17,585 bases of DNA from JABDOU01 sp041609995 (GCA_041609995.1 JBFIPU010000054.1:1-17585), one strand, 5' to 3'; positions 1 through 7,535 are shown, numbered from the stretch's first letter. Notes: generated from the sequence alone by a model not told the origin. Made by a program: numbers and translations.

Positions 1-1
1 C

Positions 2-427
2 GAGCGGCTGAAGCCCGGGGGTCTGATGCTGAACCACGGCATCACCAATCGGGAACGGCGCCGCCTCCCTCGCCTCCGTCAGACATTTGTATCGACGTAC
101 GTCTTCCCCGACGGGGAGCTGATCCCGGTGGAGCAGGTCATCGAGGCGGCCGAGCGGGTGGGCTTCGAGGTGCGCGATGTGGAGAGCCTGCGAATGAGCT
201 ACGCGCTCACCCTGCGTCACTGGGTGGCGAACCTGGAGTCCAACCGGGAACGGGCCGTGAAGCTGACTGATGAGAAAACCTACCGGATTTGGCGGATCTA
301 TATGGCGGGATCGGTGGTGGCCTTCGAAACGGGTGGCATCTCGGTCTATCAGATGATTCTGGCCAAGCCCGATACGGCCTGGCATTTCGGTCGGAGGTGG
401 GCGACAGCCGAGGACGACCGGACGTGA
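2..427 (+). CDS. Cyclopropane-fatty-acyl-phospholipid synthase family methyltransferase, C-terminal part (5' end outside window)
   Basis: The frame is open from base 2 and stops at TGA 425-427, giving about 141 residues of a protein that begins upstream. It starts within the end of the SAM-binding Rossmann fold (LKPGG, then NHGIT) and continues with YVFPDGEL, GFEVRDVE, a Tyr-Ala-x-Thr-Leu-Arg-x-Trp segment (SYALTLRHW), and WRIYMAGS followed by FETGGISVYQ. This order is typical of the CfaA/CmaA-like family, which transfers a methyl(ene) group from SAM to an unsaturated acyl chain of a membrane phospholipid. The catalytic core and most SAM contacts are off the window, so the exact product (cyclopropane or methyl-branched lipid) cannot be told. 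The family call is firm and the substrate is not. A hairpin follows the stop by 4 nt. Confidence 0.85.
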   Translation, partial: ERLKPGGLMLNHGITNRERRRLPRLRQTFVSTYVFPDGELIPVEQVIEAAERVGFEVRDVESLRMSYALTLRHWVANLESNRERAVKLTDEKTYRIWRIYMAGSVVAFETGGISVYQMILAKPDTAWHFGRRWATAEDDRT

Positions 428-431
428 TATC

Positions 432-454
432 GGGTTCCCGTTGACCGGGAACCC
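432..454 (+). terminator. Terminator-like hairpin after the methyltransferase gene
   Basis: GGGTTCCCG (432-440) and CGGGAACCC (446-454) form a perfect 9-bp stem around a 5-nt loop, starting 4 nt after the methyltransferase stop codon. No U-tract follows, so it is either a U-less actinobacterial-type terminator or an mRNA 3'-end stabiliser. It separates the methyltransferase from the proline operon, whose -10 box begins 38 nt further on. Confidence 0.6.
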
Positions 455-492
455 TGCCGTGCGTGAGTGGCACCCGCCAGTGTCAGGTCTTC

Positions 493-498
493 TATGAT
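493..498 (+). promoter_or_regulatory. Probable -10 box of the proline-catabolism operon
   Basis: TATGAT at 493-498 is close to the sigma-70/SigA -10 consensus and would start transcription near 505, leaving a leader of about 19 nt that contains the GGAGAG ribosome-binding site at 514-519. No good -35 hexamer lies 16-18 bp upstream. The box argues against the in-frame upstream GTG (467) and ATGs (494, 497), which would lie before or inside the promoter. Confidence 0.45.
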
Positions 499-523
499 GG
501 GTCCACGCGAGCCGGAGAGCGCG

Positions 524-1873
524 ATGAACCGGTCCATCGAACTGCTCACCCAGGAAATCGGCCGCCAGCTGGCTGAGGTCGAGCCCACTCTTCCACTGAC
601 GCGGCGGTGGGAGGACCGGCTGGTGGACCGGTTGCTGACGGAGCCGGGATTCAAGACCCAGGTGTTCCGCCTGGTGGACGTGTATCCCTCGCTGCGGTCG
701 GTCGAGGATCGTTTCGATCACCTCCACAGCTACCTGAACATCGACTCCGCACCCGCCATCGTGCGGTCCGGGCTCCGTCTAGCTGCGGCGTCCTCCTTGG
801 GGCGCAAGGCGGCTGCGGACGTGCTGGACAGATCAATTGCGCGAATGGCCCGCAGGTTCATTGCCGGCAGCACACCGGCCGAGGCCCTGCCCACGCTGCG
901 CGCACTGTGGGACGAGAGAACGGCCCCGATTCTCGATCTGCTGGGCGAGGTGACGGTGACCGACGCGGACGCCGACCGCTATGGTCTCCGCGTGGCCGAG
1001 TACCTGCACGCGGTGGCAGCCGATATGTCCAGCTGGCCGGTCCGACCCGAGATTGAAACCGATCATCACGGGCCTCTCCCGCGTTTGTCGGTGGCGATCA
1101 AGCCGACGGCCCTGTCGGCCACCTATCACCCCCTGTCCGCCGAGCGGGGCATTCGGGAGGCCGGTGACCGGATTCGCCCGATCCTGCAGGCGGCCATGGA
1201 AGAGAACGTATTCGTTTGGTTCGACATGGAACACTTCGCGGTTCGGGATTTGACGATGCGGCTCTTCACGCAGTTGGTGGGAGATCCGGAGTTCGCCCAC
1301 CTGGATGCGGGAATCGTCGTGCAGGCCTATCTGAGGGACTCGATGAGCCAGCTCCAGGACCTGATCACATTCGCCGAAGCCCGCAGCCGGCCAATCGGGA
1401 TCAGGCTGGTGAAGGGCGCTTATTGGGACACCGAGACTGTGGAGGCCGCCGCCCACGGATGGCCGGCCCCCGTGTTCGAGGCGAAGGAGGCCACCGATGC
1501 AAACTTCGAGGCGTGCACCCGCGTTCTGAACGGGGCGTATCGGTACGTCCGTCCTGCGTATGCCTCCCACAACCTCCGGTCGGTGGCGCACGCCATCGCC
1601 GATGCCCGGATACAGAAGCTGCCACCCGCAACATTGGAGTTCCAGATGCTCTACGGCATGGGAGATGATCTCCGCATGGCAGTCAACGAGTTGGGCGTGC
1701 GGACGCGCTTCTACGCTCCCGTAGGCGAATTGATTCCCGGGATGGCATATTTGGTCCGCCGGCTGCTCGAAAACACCAGTAACGAGAGCTTTCTCCGGCA
1801 GAGTCGCAGCACTCGCAGGCTCTCGTCGCTGCTGGCCCCGCCGGTCCCGTTGGAGGGAGCCAAAGATGCGTGA
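524..1873 (+). CDS. Proline dehydrogenase (PutA-type PRODH domain protein)
   Basis: This 449-residue flavoenzyme oxidises L-proline to delta-1-pyrroline-5-carboxylate (P5C), passing electrons through FAD to the respiratory chain. Conserved TIM-barrel segments appear in order: LSVAIKPTALS (about 188-198), VWFDMEH (231-237), QAYLRDS (267-273), IRLVKGAYWD (293-302), YASHN (346-350), EFQMLYGM (372-379), and the proline-carboxylate-binding RRxxE inside LVRRLLENTSNESF (410-423). It is longer than the roughly 300-residue PRODH of Bacillus type. The first 185 or so residues look like the helical arm that precedes the barrel in PutA, but there is no N-terminal DNA-binding domain. ATG 524 was chosen because GGAGAG lies 4 nt upstream. 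The gene overlaps the P5C dehydrogenase gene by 8 nt. It could be labelled putA-like or prodh; I give no symbol because naming varies. Confidence 0.93.
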   Translation: MNRSIELLTQEIGRQLAEVEPTLPLTRRWEDRLVDRLLTEPGFKTQVFRLVDVYPSLRSVEDRFDHLHSYLNIDSAPAIVRSGLRLAAASSLGRKAAADVLDRSIARMARRFIAGSTPAEALPTLRALWDERTAPILDLLGEVTVTDADADRYGLRVAEYLHAVAADMSSWPVRPEIETDHHGPLPRLSVAIKPTALSATYHPLSAERGIREAGDRIRPILQAAMEENVFVWFDMEHFAVRDLTMRLFTQLVGDPEFAHLDAGIVVQAYLRDSMSQLQDLITFAEARSRPIGIRLVKGAYWDTETVEAAAHGWPAPVFEAKEATDANFEACTRVLNGAYRYVRPAYASHNLRSVAHAIADARIQKLPPATLEFQMLYGMGDDLRMAVNELGVRTRFYAPVGELIPGMAYLVRRLLENTSNESFLRQSRSTRRLSSLLAPPVPLEGAKDA

Positions 1874-3446
1874 ATGGCCCGCGTACCGGCCGGAACCGGT
1901 GCGCCAGTGGCACGACCCGGCGGTGGTGGCGAAGTTCGGCGACGCAGTCGAAGCACAGCGGGCGGCCGCGCTCCTGCCGATCCCGGCGGTGATCGGCGGC
2001 GAAGAACAGTCCACCCCTGTATCTCTGGAATCGGTCGATCCCGGAGACTTCGAGCGCGTCGTGGCACGTTCGGCCTCGGTCCCGGCCTCGGCGGCTGACG
2101 AGGCGGTTGCCCACCTGTTGGAGGCTCAGGTGGCCTGGGGAGAGCGCGACCCCGCCGAACGGGCCGAGGTGCTCGTGCGGGCGGCGGCCTGGATGCGGTC
2201 GCGGCGGGACGAACTGGCGGCGCTGGAGGTCTTCGAAGCCGGCAAGCCGTGGGCGGAAGCCGACGCCGACGTCTGCGAGGCAATCGACTTTTGCGAGTAC
2301 TACGCCCGCCAGGCCCTGCTTCTGCGAGAGGGTGGGGCCGTTCAGTCTCCTCCCGGTGAGGACAACCGGTTGATCTACGCGGGAAGGGGGGTGGCTGCCG
2401 TCATCGGTCCCTGGAATTTCCCGCTCGCAATCCCCACGGGTATGACGACTGCGGCGCTGGTAGCCGGCAACTCGGTCGCGCTCAAGCCGGCTGAGCAGAC
2501 ACCGGCGATCGCCTATCAGCTGGTCAGAGCCCTTCACCACGGCGGACTCCCGGAGGGGGTTCTCAGTTTCGTCCCAGGCCGGGGCGAAGAGATCGGCGCG
2601 GCCCTGGTGACCCATCCGAACGTGACAACGATCGCGTTCACCGGTTCCAAGGACGTCGGGCTCCAGATCATCGAAGAAGCGGGCCGGTGGCGACCGGGCC
2701 GGCGTTTCGTGAAACGGGTCGTGGCCGAGATGGGTGGCAAGAACGCCATGATCATCGATTCCGACGCCGATCTCGACCAGGCGGTGCCGGCGGTGGCCCA
2801 ATCGGCGTTCGGCTTCGCCGGCCAGAAGTGTTCGGCAGCGTCACGGGTGTTCGTGTTGCCGCCGATTTACGACGAGTTCGTCGATCGCCTCATCGCCCAC
2901 GTCGCGACTCTCGAGGTCGGGCACCCCCGGTCATCCGGTGTCATCGTCGGCCCGGTCATCGACGCCGACGCCGAGGCCCGCCTGACGGGGGCGGTTGCGG
3001 CGACCGGCGGACACGTCCGGTACTCGACGGCAGAGCTTCCGACCGGTGGATGGTATGTGGGGCCGACCGTCGTCGACGCTCTGCCTGCCGCTGATCGCAT
3101 CGCAACGGACGAGCTGTTCGGGCCGGTGGTCGGAATCGGCGTGGAGCCGGACATCGATGCTGCCATCGCCGCCGCCAACAACACCGAGTATGCGCTCACC
3201 GGGGGCATATTCTCGCGATCACCATCCCATGTGGACAAGGTGGTTCGCCGCCTCCGGGCCGGCAATGTTTATGTCAATCGGACCATCACCGGTTCGGTCG
3301 TTGGCCGCCAGCCCTTCGGGGGACATGGCCTATCGGGCACCGGCCCCAAGGCAGGTGGCCCCGACTACCTCAAGGCCTTCACCGATTCCAAGTCGATTTC
3401 GGAGAACACCATCCGGCAGGGATTTGCCCCCGATCACCTCAATTAG
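1866..3446 (+). CDS. Delta-1-pyrroline-5-carboxylate dehydrogenase (aldehyde dehydrogenase superfamily)
   Basis: This 526-residue NAD(P)+-dependent dehydrogenase oxidises glutamate semialdehyde, the open form of P5C, to glutamate, the second step of proline breakdown. Aldehyde-dehydrogenase landmarks are intact: GPWNFPLAIP with the oxyanion Asn (N184), LKPAE with the cofactor Lys (K207), FTGSKDVG (258-265), VVAEMGGKN with the general-base Glu (E288), and the nucleophile in GQKCSAA (C322). Near the end, NRTITGSVVGRQPFGGHG and SGTGPKAGG are characteristic of the P5CDH branch. ATG 1866 is preceded by GGAGGG (about 1853-1858) and overlaps the end of the proline dehydrogenase gene, so the two are probably translationally coupled and may form a complex. 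Its stop region overlaps the convergent TetR gene by 8 bp. Confidence 0.95.
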   Translation: MREWPAYRPEPVRQWHDPAVVAKFGDAVEAQRAAALLPIPAVIGGEEQSTPVSLESVDPGDFERVVARSASVPASAADEAVAHLLEAQVAWGERDPAERAEVLVRAAAWMRSRRDELAALEVFEAGKPWAEADADVCEAIDFCEYYARQALLLREGGAVQSPPGEDNRLIYAGRGVAAVIGPWNFPLAIPTGMTTAALVAGNSVALKPAEQTPAIAYQLVRALHHGGLPEGVLSFVPGRGEEIGAALVTHPNVTTIAFTGSKDVGLQIIEEAGRWRPGRRFVKRVVAEMGGKNAMIIDSDADLDQAVPAVAQSAFGFAGQKCSAASRVFVLPPIYDEFVDRLIAHVATLEVGHPRSSGVIVGPVIDADAEARLTGAVAATGGHVRYSTAELPTGGWYVGPTVVDALPAADRIATDELFGPVVGIGVEPDIDAAIAAANNTEYALTGGIFSRSPSHVDKVVRRLRAGNVYVNRTITGSVVGRQPFGGHGLSGTGPKAGGPDYLKAFTDSKSISENTIRQGFAPDHLN

Positions 3447-4023
3447 CGAGGTCGCGCAGCGTGGCGATCATTACCCGGCTCGTCGTCTCCAGGATCTGGT
3501 CGGCTGAGTGATCGAAATCCCTGCGCAGCGCTTCATACGTGAAAAGACTTTCGAGAAGGCCGAAGGTGTCGGCCAGGAGAGTCGGGGGAGGTCCCTGGTG
3601 GCCGGCGAGTGCCCAGAGTCGCTCGGCGAACTCGTCGATGTATCTGCGGCGGGCCACCCGGCGCGCCTGGACCGCCGCCCCCACATTGCCGTGGGACTCG
3701 GGATCGGCGGCGATCTGCCAATGGGCCCGTCCCATCGTCGCCGCCACCTGGTGAGAGCGCTCCAGCACCGCTCGGATGAGCTGCTCCGGATCGCGGGCCT
3801 CGATGTGTTCGAAGATCGTGCTCACAATGCGGTCGTACTGGCGTTCCACGGCGGCGGCGATGAGCTCATCGCGTGAGTCGAAGTAGCGAAAGAGGGTCCG
3901 GCGCCCGACGCCCGCCGCAGCCGCCAGCTGGTCCATGGTGACGTCTACCCCCTCGGCTGCCAGTAGCGACTCAGCGGCATCGAGCACAGCCGATTTCCGC
4001 TCGGTGATGAGAGAGGACTCCAT
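3439..4023 (-). CDS. TetR/AcrR family transcriptional regulator
   Basis: This 194-residue protein has an N-terminal TetR helix-turn-helix (about residues 11-57; core DQLAAAAGVGRRTLFRYF at 31-48) and a longer helical ligand-binding half with no recognisable ligand signature. The ATG at 4023 is chosen because the frame remains open far upstream only by running into the divergent transporter gene, while homologous TetR proteins begin a few residues before the first helix, as here. The start lacks a Shine-Dalgarno, but a TANNNT -10 box ends 8 nt upstream, suggesting a leaderless mRNA. It lies tail-to-tail with the proline operon and back-to-back with the transporter, so the transporter, itself, or the proline genes are plausible targets. 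The effector is unknown. Confidence 0.9.
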   Translation of the reverse strand: MESSLITERKSAVLDAAESLLAAEGVDVTMDQLAAAAGVGRRTLFRYFDSRDELIAAAVERQYDRIVSTIFEHIEARDPEQLIRAVLERSHQVAATMGRAHWQIAADPESHGNVGAAVQARRVARRRYIDEFAERLWALAGHQGPPPTLLADTFGLLESLFTYEALRRDFDHSADQILETTSRVMIATLRDLAN

Positions 4024-4031
4024 GCCTGGAT

Positions 4032-4037
4032 AGGCTA
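4032..4037 (-). promoter_or_regulatory. Candidate -10 box of the TetR gene (leaderless start)
   Basis: On the minus strand TAGCCT (4037 to 4032) fits the actinobacterial TANNNT -10 pattern and lies 8 nt before the ATG at 4023, so transcription would begin at or within 1-2 nt of the start codon. No Shine-Dalgarno is present. A short box of this kind can occur by chance. Confidence 0.4.
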
Positions 4038-4043
4038 CGGGGC

Positions 4044-4068
4044 CACGATCACGGTCGGGTGAGTCGTG
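4044..4068. promoter_or_regulatory. Imperfect inverted repeat, possible TetR operator
   Basis: CACGATCAC (4044-4052) and GTGAGTCGTG (4059-4068) are inverted copies apart from one extra base, around a 6-bp centre. The element lies 6 bp upstream of the TetR -10 box, over its -35 region, in the 109-bp gap between the divergent TetR and transporter genes. Position and size fit an autoregulatory TetR operator, but the symmetry is imperfect and there is one copy only. Confidence 0.3.
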
Positions 4069-4097
4069 CAGCGGAGCCGGCCTCTGCCCGGATGGCC

Positions 4098-4124
4098 TTG
4101 CCACGACCCGCCCCTCGGTAGATT
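4098..4124 (+). promoter_or_regulatory. Candidate promoter of the transporter gene (leaderless start)
   Basis: TTGCCA (4098-4103) and TAGATT (4119-4124) could be -35 and -10 boxes separated by 15 bp, a little short. The predicted start point (about 4131-4133) coincides with the ATG at 4133. No Shine-Dalgarno precedes that ATG, which suits a leaderless transcript. Confidence 0.4.
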
Positions 4125-4132
4125 GGCCTGCT

Positions 4133-6358
4133 ATGGCGGAACATGGGCTCGTTGCCCAGCCGGCCCGGGCTGCAAAGCTCGGTCCTTTCATCGGGGTGTT
4201 CACCCCGTCCATCCTGACCATCCTCGGTGTCATCCTGTACCTGCGAACGGGATGGGTGGTAGGCAATGTCGGTTTACCCCGAGCGCTCTTGATCGTGGTG
4301 ATCGCCAATGCGATCACGGTCCTCACGTCGCTGTCGGTGTCGTCCGTTGCCACCAACATGCGCGTCCGGGCCGGCGGCGCGTATTACATCATCTCCCGCA
4401 GCCTGGGGCTGGAGATCGGCGCAGCCATCGGCATCCCGCTCTTCCTCGCCCAGGCGCTGTCGGTCACCCTGTATGCATTCGGCCTTGCGGAGAGCCTCCG
4501 ATACGTGTGGCCGGACGTCGACATCGTGCCCGTGGCAGCAGGAACGGTTGTGGTCGTCGCACTGCTGGCCGGCCGCGGCGCCGGTCTGGCGCTTCGCCTC
4601 CAGCTCCCGATCGTCGCCGCCATCGGGGCGTCGCTGGGCGCTCTGGCGATCGGAGTGGTCGGGCGCGCCCCGGACATCTCGGAGGTGGCGGCGGGGATCC
4701 CTGGGGGCGAGCCCTTCTGGGTGGTGTTTGCCGTGTTCTTTCCGGCCGTGACCGGGATCATGGCCGGCATCTCCCTCTCTGGTGATCTGCGCGATCCGCA
4801 GCGGTCGATACCGCGTGGGACCCTTGCCGCGGTGCTCGCCGGATTCGCCGTCTATCTGGTCGTGCCGGTCCTCCTGGCAGTGGCCGCCACCTCTGATGAG
4901 CTTGTCGAGAATGAGCTGATCTGGTTCGAAATCGCCGGTCCGGCTCTCTCGTGGTTCATTTTTCCCGGTTTGTGGGGAGCCATCTTCTCCTCGGCGGTGG
5001 GCAGCATCCTGGGTGCACCGCGGACGATCGAGGCACTCGTGAAGGATGGAGCGCTTCCCGGCCTGTTCGCCAAAGGCAAGAGCGCAACCAGCGGCTTCGG
5101 CGTGTCGCTGCTCATCTCGTCCGGAACGGCGCTGCTGGCCGTGCTGCTCGGGGATCTCAACACCGTGGCTCCGGTGCTCACCATGTTCTTCCTGATCACC
5201 TACGGGGTCATCAACCTCGTGGCCGGCCTCGGGACCCTCAGCGGCGAGCTGTCGTACCGGCCCACGCTGCGCATCCCGTGGTGGCTCTCGTTGTTGGGAG
5301 CTGCCGGCTGCTTCTGGGTGATGTATGTCATCTCCCCATTGGCGTTCCTCGTCGCAATCACCATCGAGGCCGCCATCTACGTCGTGCTGCAGAGGAGACG
5401 CATCACCGCCAGTTTCGGCGACTTGCGCCGCAGTGCGTTGCTGGGGATCGTGCGCACCACGCTGTTGCGCCTCGCCAAACTGCCGCAAGATCCGCGGCAC
5501 TGGCGCCCCAATATCCTCGTCTACGCCGGCGACGTCACTCACCGCGCCGACCTCGTGCGTTTCGGTTCGTGGCTGGTCCAAGACCGCGGCATCTTGACTG
5601 TCGCGAAGCTCGTCGTGGGCGACTTGTCCGACCACGCCGGGGATATCCCCCGGCGAGTAACTGGTATCCACCGCGAACTGGAGGAGCTGGGCATCGGAGC
5701 ATTTGCGGAGGTCGATGTCGTTCAGAACTTCGAGCAAGGTGCGATCGCGGTGGCGCAGGCCAATGGCATCGCCGGGATCGACTCGAACACGCTGATGTTC
5801 GGCTGGAGTAGCAAGCCCCACCGGCGGGCCGCCATGCTACGGATCATTCGCCAGGTTGGTGAGCTCGGCAAGTCAGCTGTCATCTGCAAGGTGGAGGAGG
5901 GGTTCGCTCCCGGTCCCAGCCCGCAGATCGACGTGTGGTGGGGCGGTCTGCAGCAGAACGGCGACCTGATGGTGTTGCTGGCCCACCTGTTGTCGCTCAA
6001 TGCAGAATGGCGCCGGGCTTCGGTCACGATCAAGAGCATTGCCTCGTCCGCCGAGTCGGCCGAGCGCTCGCGAGAAGCACTCGACCGGATGATCACTGCT
6101 GCTCGCATCAACGCCGCTCATGAGGTGATCCTCAAGCCGGAGGACGTGACGGTTTCTGCGGTGATTCACGCTGAATCCGGCCAAGCGGACGTCGTGCTGC
6201 TCGGTCTGAGCGATCCGGCGCCCGGCGAAGAAGAGACCTACGCCGAACGCCTGGCCCGCCTGGTGGAGGGATTGCCGACGGTGCTGCTGGTGCGAAACGC
6301 CGGGTCGTTCCGCGGTCAGCTGCTGGGAGAGGAGCTGACGGTCGGCGAACGCGCCTGA
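4133..6358 (+). CDS. Cation-chloride-cotransporter-like permease (SLC12/NKCC family, APC superfamily)
   Basis: This 741-residue integral membrane protein has about 12 hydrophobic segments between residues 20 and 420, then a soluble C-terminal half of about 320 residues. Family-specific stretches resemble Na-K-Cl cotransporters more than plain amino-acid permeases: GVFTPSILTILGVILYLRTG (21-40), FPAVTGIMAGISLSGDLRDP (203-222) followed by QRSIPRGT, GAPRTIEALVKDG (294-306), and HWRPNILV (456-463) opening the cytosolic domain. Known relatives carry Cl- with Na+ and/or K+. Bacterial members are poorly characterised and some APC relatives carry amino acids, so the substrate is uncertain. The C-terminal half has the alternating strand-helix look of the SLC12 regulatory domain (LVYAGDV, ADVVLLGLSDP, TVLLVRNAG). 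The gene diverges from TetR, and its last 43 bp overlap the convergent amidotransferase gene. Confidence 0.88.
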   Translation: MAEHGLVAQPARAAKLGPFIGVFTPSILTILGVILYLRTGWVVGNVGLPRALLIVVIANAITVLTSLSVSSVATNMRVRAGGAYYIISRSLGLEIGAAIGIPLFLAQALSVTLYAFGLAESLRYVWPDVDIVPVAAGTVVVVALLAGRGAGLALRLQLPIVAAIGASLGALAIGVVGRAPDISEVAAGIPGGEPFWVVFAVFFPAVTGIMAGISLSGDLRDPQRSIPRGTLAAVLAGFAVYLVVPVLLAVAATSDELVENELIWFEIAGPALSWFIFPGLWGAIFSSAVGSILGAPRTIEALVKDGALPGLFAKGKSATSGFGVSLLISSGTALLAVLLGDLNTVAPVLTMFFLITYGVINLVAGLGTLSGELSYRPTLRIPWWLSLLGAAGCFWVMYVISPLAFLVAITIEAAIYVVLQRRRITASFGDLRRSALLGIVRTTLLRLAKLPQDPRHWRPNILVYAGDVTHRADLVRFGSWLVQDRGILTVAKLVVGDLSDHAGDIPRRVTGIHRELEELGIGAFAEVDVVQNFEQGAIAVAQANGIAGIDSNTLMFGWSSKPHRRAAMLRIIRQVGELGKSAVICKVEEGFAPGPSPQIDVWWGGLQQNGDLMVLLAHLLSLNAEWRRASVTIKSIASSAESAERSREALDRMITAARINAAHEVILKPEDVTVSAVIHAESGQADVVLLGLSDPAPGEEETYAERLARLVEGLPTVLLVRNAGSFRGQLLGEELTVGERA

Positions 6359-7119
6359 TCGAGGGTGATTCGGCGCTCGCTGCGGAAGCGGGCGGCTTTT
6401 GCCACGAGGTCCCTGAACAACGGTGCCCCGTGTTCACCCAGAATCTCAGGATGCCATTGGACGGCGATCACTGGCCAGCCGTCCGTGCTCTCGATGGCCT
6501 CGACCATGCCGTCGGCGGTTGTGGCGCTCACGCGTAACCCGTCCCCCAACCGATTGATGCCCTGGTGGTGGAGGGAGTTCACCGGGGTCGTCTCGCCATA
6601 CATGTCTGCCAGTGCCGTTCCCGGCACAGTCGTGACCAGTTGGCGGTGTTCGTTGTTCAACTCGACCGACTCGCTCAGCTCGGGGTGTTCGCCGGTCCCC
6701 AGTACATGCTGGGTGAGGGATCCGCCGGATGCGACGTTGATAGCCTGGAGGCCCCGGCACACCCCGAGAGTCGGCATCCCCATGTCCCGGGCCCGGCGCG
6801 CGAGGTCGAGGTCGCGCTGGTCTGCGTCGCGGCTGATTCCCTCGCTCAGCCCTTCGTTCTGCTCTCCGTATTCGGAGGGGTCGATGTCGCCTCCGCCACA
6901 GATCACGAGCCCGTCCAGTACCGCCAGCACGTGGGGGTTGGCGTCCGGCAAGAGAACCGAGATCCCACCCGCGCGGGCCACCTGATCGATATAGTCGATG
7001 GTGGTCGCCTGGATCGACGTTTTCTTGCCGAGTGCGGTCGGAATCACGTGACACCAGGTGGTGTGACCGATGACGGGCGGTGGCTGGGGGTCGGGGGTGT
7101 CGGTCATGGGAGAGCCCAT
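6316..7119 (-). CDS. Class I glutamine amidotransferase-like hydrolase, peptidase C26 (PuuD-like)
   Basis: This 267-residue protein belongs to the gamma-glutamyl-gamma-aminobutyrate hydrolase family, whose members split gamma-glutamyl amides such as gamma-Glu-GABA in polyamine breakdown. The triad is complete: the nucleophile in LGVCRG (C121) and His/Glu in QWHPE (H223, E225). The oxyanion-type GGGDIDPS (75-82) and NSLHHQGI (181-188) are also typical. Substrate cannot be read from sequence, and no other polyamine gene is in the window. ATG 7119 has a weak GGTGG about 10 nt upstream; a second in-frame ATG at 7107 has no better signal. The C-terminal tail past about residue 245 is Ser/Arg-rich and lies over the 3' end of the transporter gene, so the last 14 codons are antisense to it. 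Confidence 0.87.
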   Translation of the reverse strand: MGSPMTDTPDPQPPPVIGHTTWCHVIPTALGKKTSIQATTIDYIDQVARAGGISVLLPDANPHVLAVLDGLVICGGGDIDPSEYGEQNEGLSEGISRDADQRDLDLARRARDMGMPTLGVCRGLQAINVASGGSLTQHVLGTGEHPELSESVELNNEHRQLVTTVPGTALADMYGETTPVNSLHHQGINRLGDGLRVSATTADGMVEAIESTDGWPVIAVQWHPEILGEHGAPLFRDLVAKAARFRSERRITLDQARSPTVSSSPSS

Positions 7120-7403
7120 TGCGGAATCACCACCAATGAATGGGGGACCACGAGAACCAGGGGTTGGGACAACGTTTGGGAGTGGGCGCCATCGGCCCAG
7201 AGGTTCCGATGGTCCCGAGATCCGAGTTGGCTGCCCGTCACGGGATTACCTCCAGGACGCAGGAACTCACAGGACATGGGCCGAAGCCTATCGCCGCCAC
7301 CACCGGAGTGACACCAGAGCCGGCGCTCCCATTCCCCGGTCGAAAACCCGGAATACGGAACAATCGAAATTGTTGTTAAAGGCGTCGGGTCGAGCTGCCG
7401 AAA
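7120..7403. other. Non-coding upstream region, nothing convincing
   Basis: About 280 bp upstream of the amidotransferase gene show no frame that looks like a protein, no RNA gene I recognise and no clear promoter for the minus-strand gene. From about 7345 the composition becomes AT-richer than the surroundings, and a 6-bp inverted repeat AACAAT-CGAA-ATTGTT lies at 7359-7374, which might be a regulator site. Confidence 0.5.
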
Positions 7404-7409
7404 TACATT
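7404..7409 (+). promoter_or_regulatory. Candidate -10 box before the folded element
   Basis: TACATT (7404-7409) in a locally AT-rich stretch matches TANNNT. A start 6-7 nt later falls at 7415-7416, the first bases of the first long stem of the adjacent element. I see no matching -35 box, so this is weak on its own. Confidence 0.35.
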
Positions 7410-7414
7410 CATAA

Positions 7415-7535
7415 GGTTTGTTTGGCACTGTCCAAAATAGATCCTCCGCTTTGCGGAAGTTCTCCCTTCCTTGGACTCCTCCTCAGCACCGCCGAACAAA
7501 CCCGAGAAAGTACCCCGCTCCGGCGGGGTACTTTC
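7415..7535 (+). ncRNA. Candidate structured RNA or palindromic repeat element
   Basis: Several inverted repeats nest here. P1 pairs GGTTTGTTTGGC (7415-7426) with GCCGAACAAACC (7491-7502): 12 pairs, one of them G-U as + strand RNA (it would be A-C on the minus strand). Inside it P2 pairs GTCCAA (7430-7435) with TTGGAC (7471-7476). Inside that P3 pairs TCCGC (7445-7449) with GCGGA (7453-7457); an alternative GGAAG/CTTCC (7455-7459/7466-7470) competes with P3. A perfect 13-bp hairpin follows at 7506-7535. A further pair, CAAACCCG (7497-7504) with CGGGTTTG (7548-7555), would compete with P1. I do not recognise a known RNA class (not tmRNA, SRP RNA or RNase P by eye). It may instead be a repeat element. 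Confidence 0.4.
7506..7535. terminator. Perfect 13-bp hairpin, possible bidirectional terminator
   Basis: GAAAGTACCCCGC (7506-7518) and GCGGGGTACTTTC (7523-7535) pair without mismatch around a TCCG tetraloop. The stem is GC-rich at the top with AAA/TTT near the base, so it can act in either direction. On the minus strand it lies 90 nt past the metallopeptidase stop; on the plus strand it would end the candidate RNA. No long U-tract extends beyond the stem. Confidence 0.6.

Noticed and set aside
467..523. Upstream GTG (467) and ATG (494, 497) starts for proline dehydrogenase
   Set aside because: The TATGAT -10 box overlaps 493-498, and ATG 524 has a well-spaced GGAGAG; the extra residues are not like the family.
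833..2014. 393-codon minus-strand open frame opposite proline dehydrogenase (and a similar one at 1683-2801)
   Set aside because: Antisense to conserved enzymes, with no recognisable protein features.
4274..5821. 515-codon minus-strand open frame opposite the transporter
   Set aside because: Very rich in Asp, Glu, His, Arg and Gln with no hydrophobic core, as expected for the reverse complement of membrane-protein codons.
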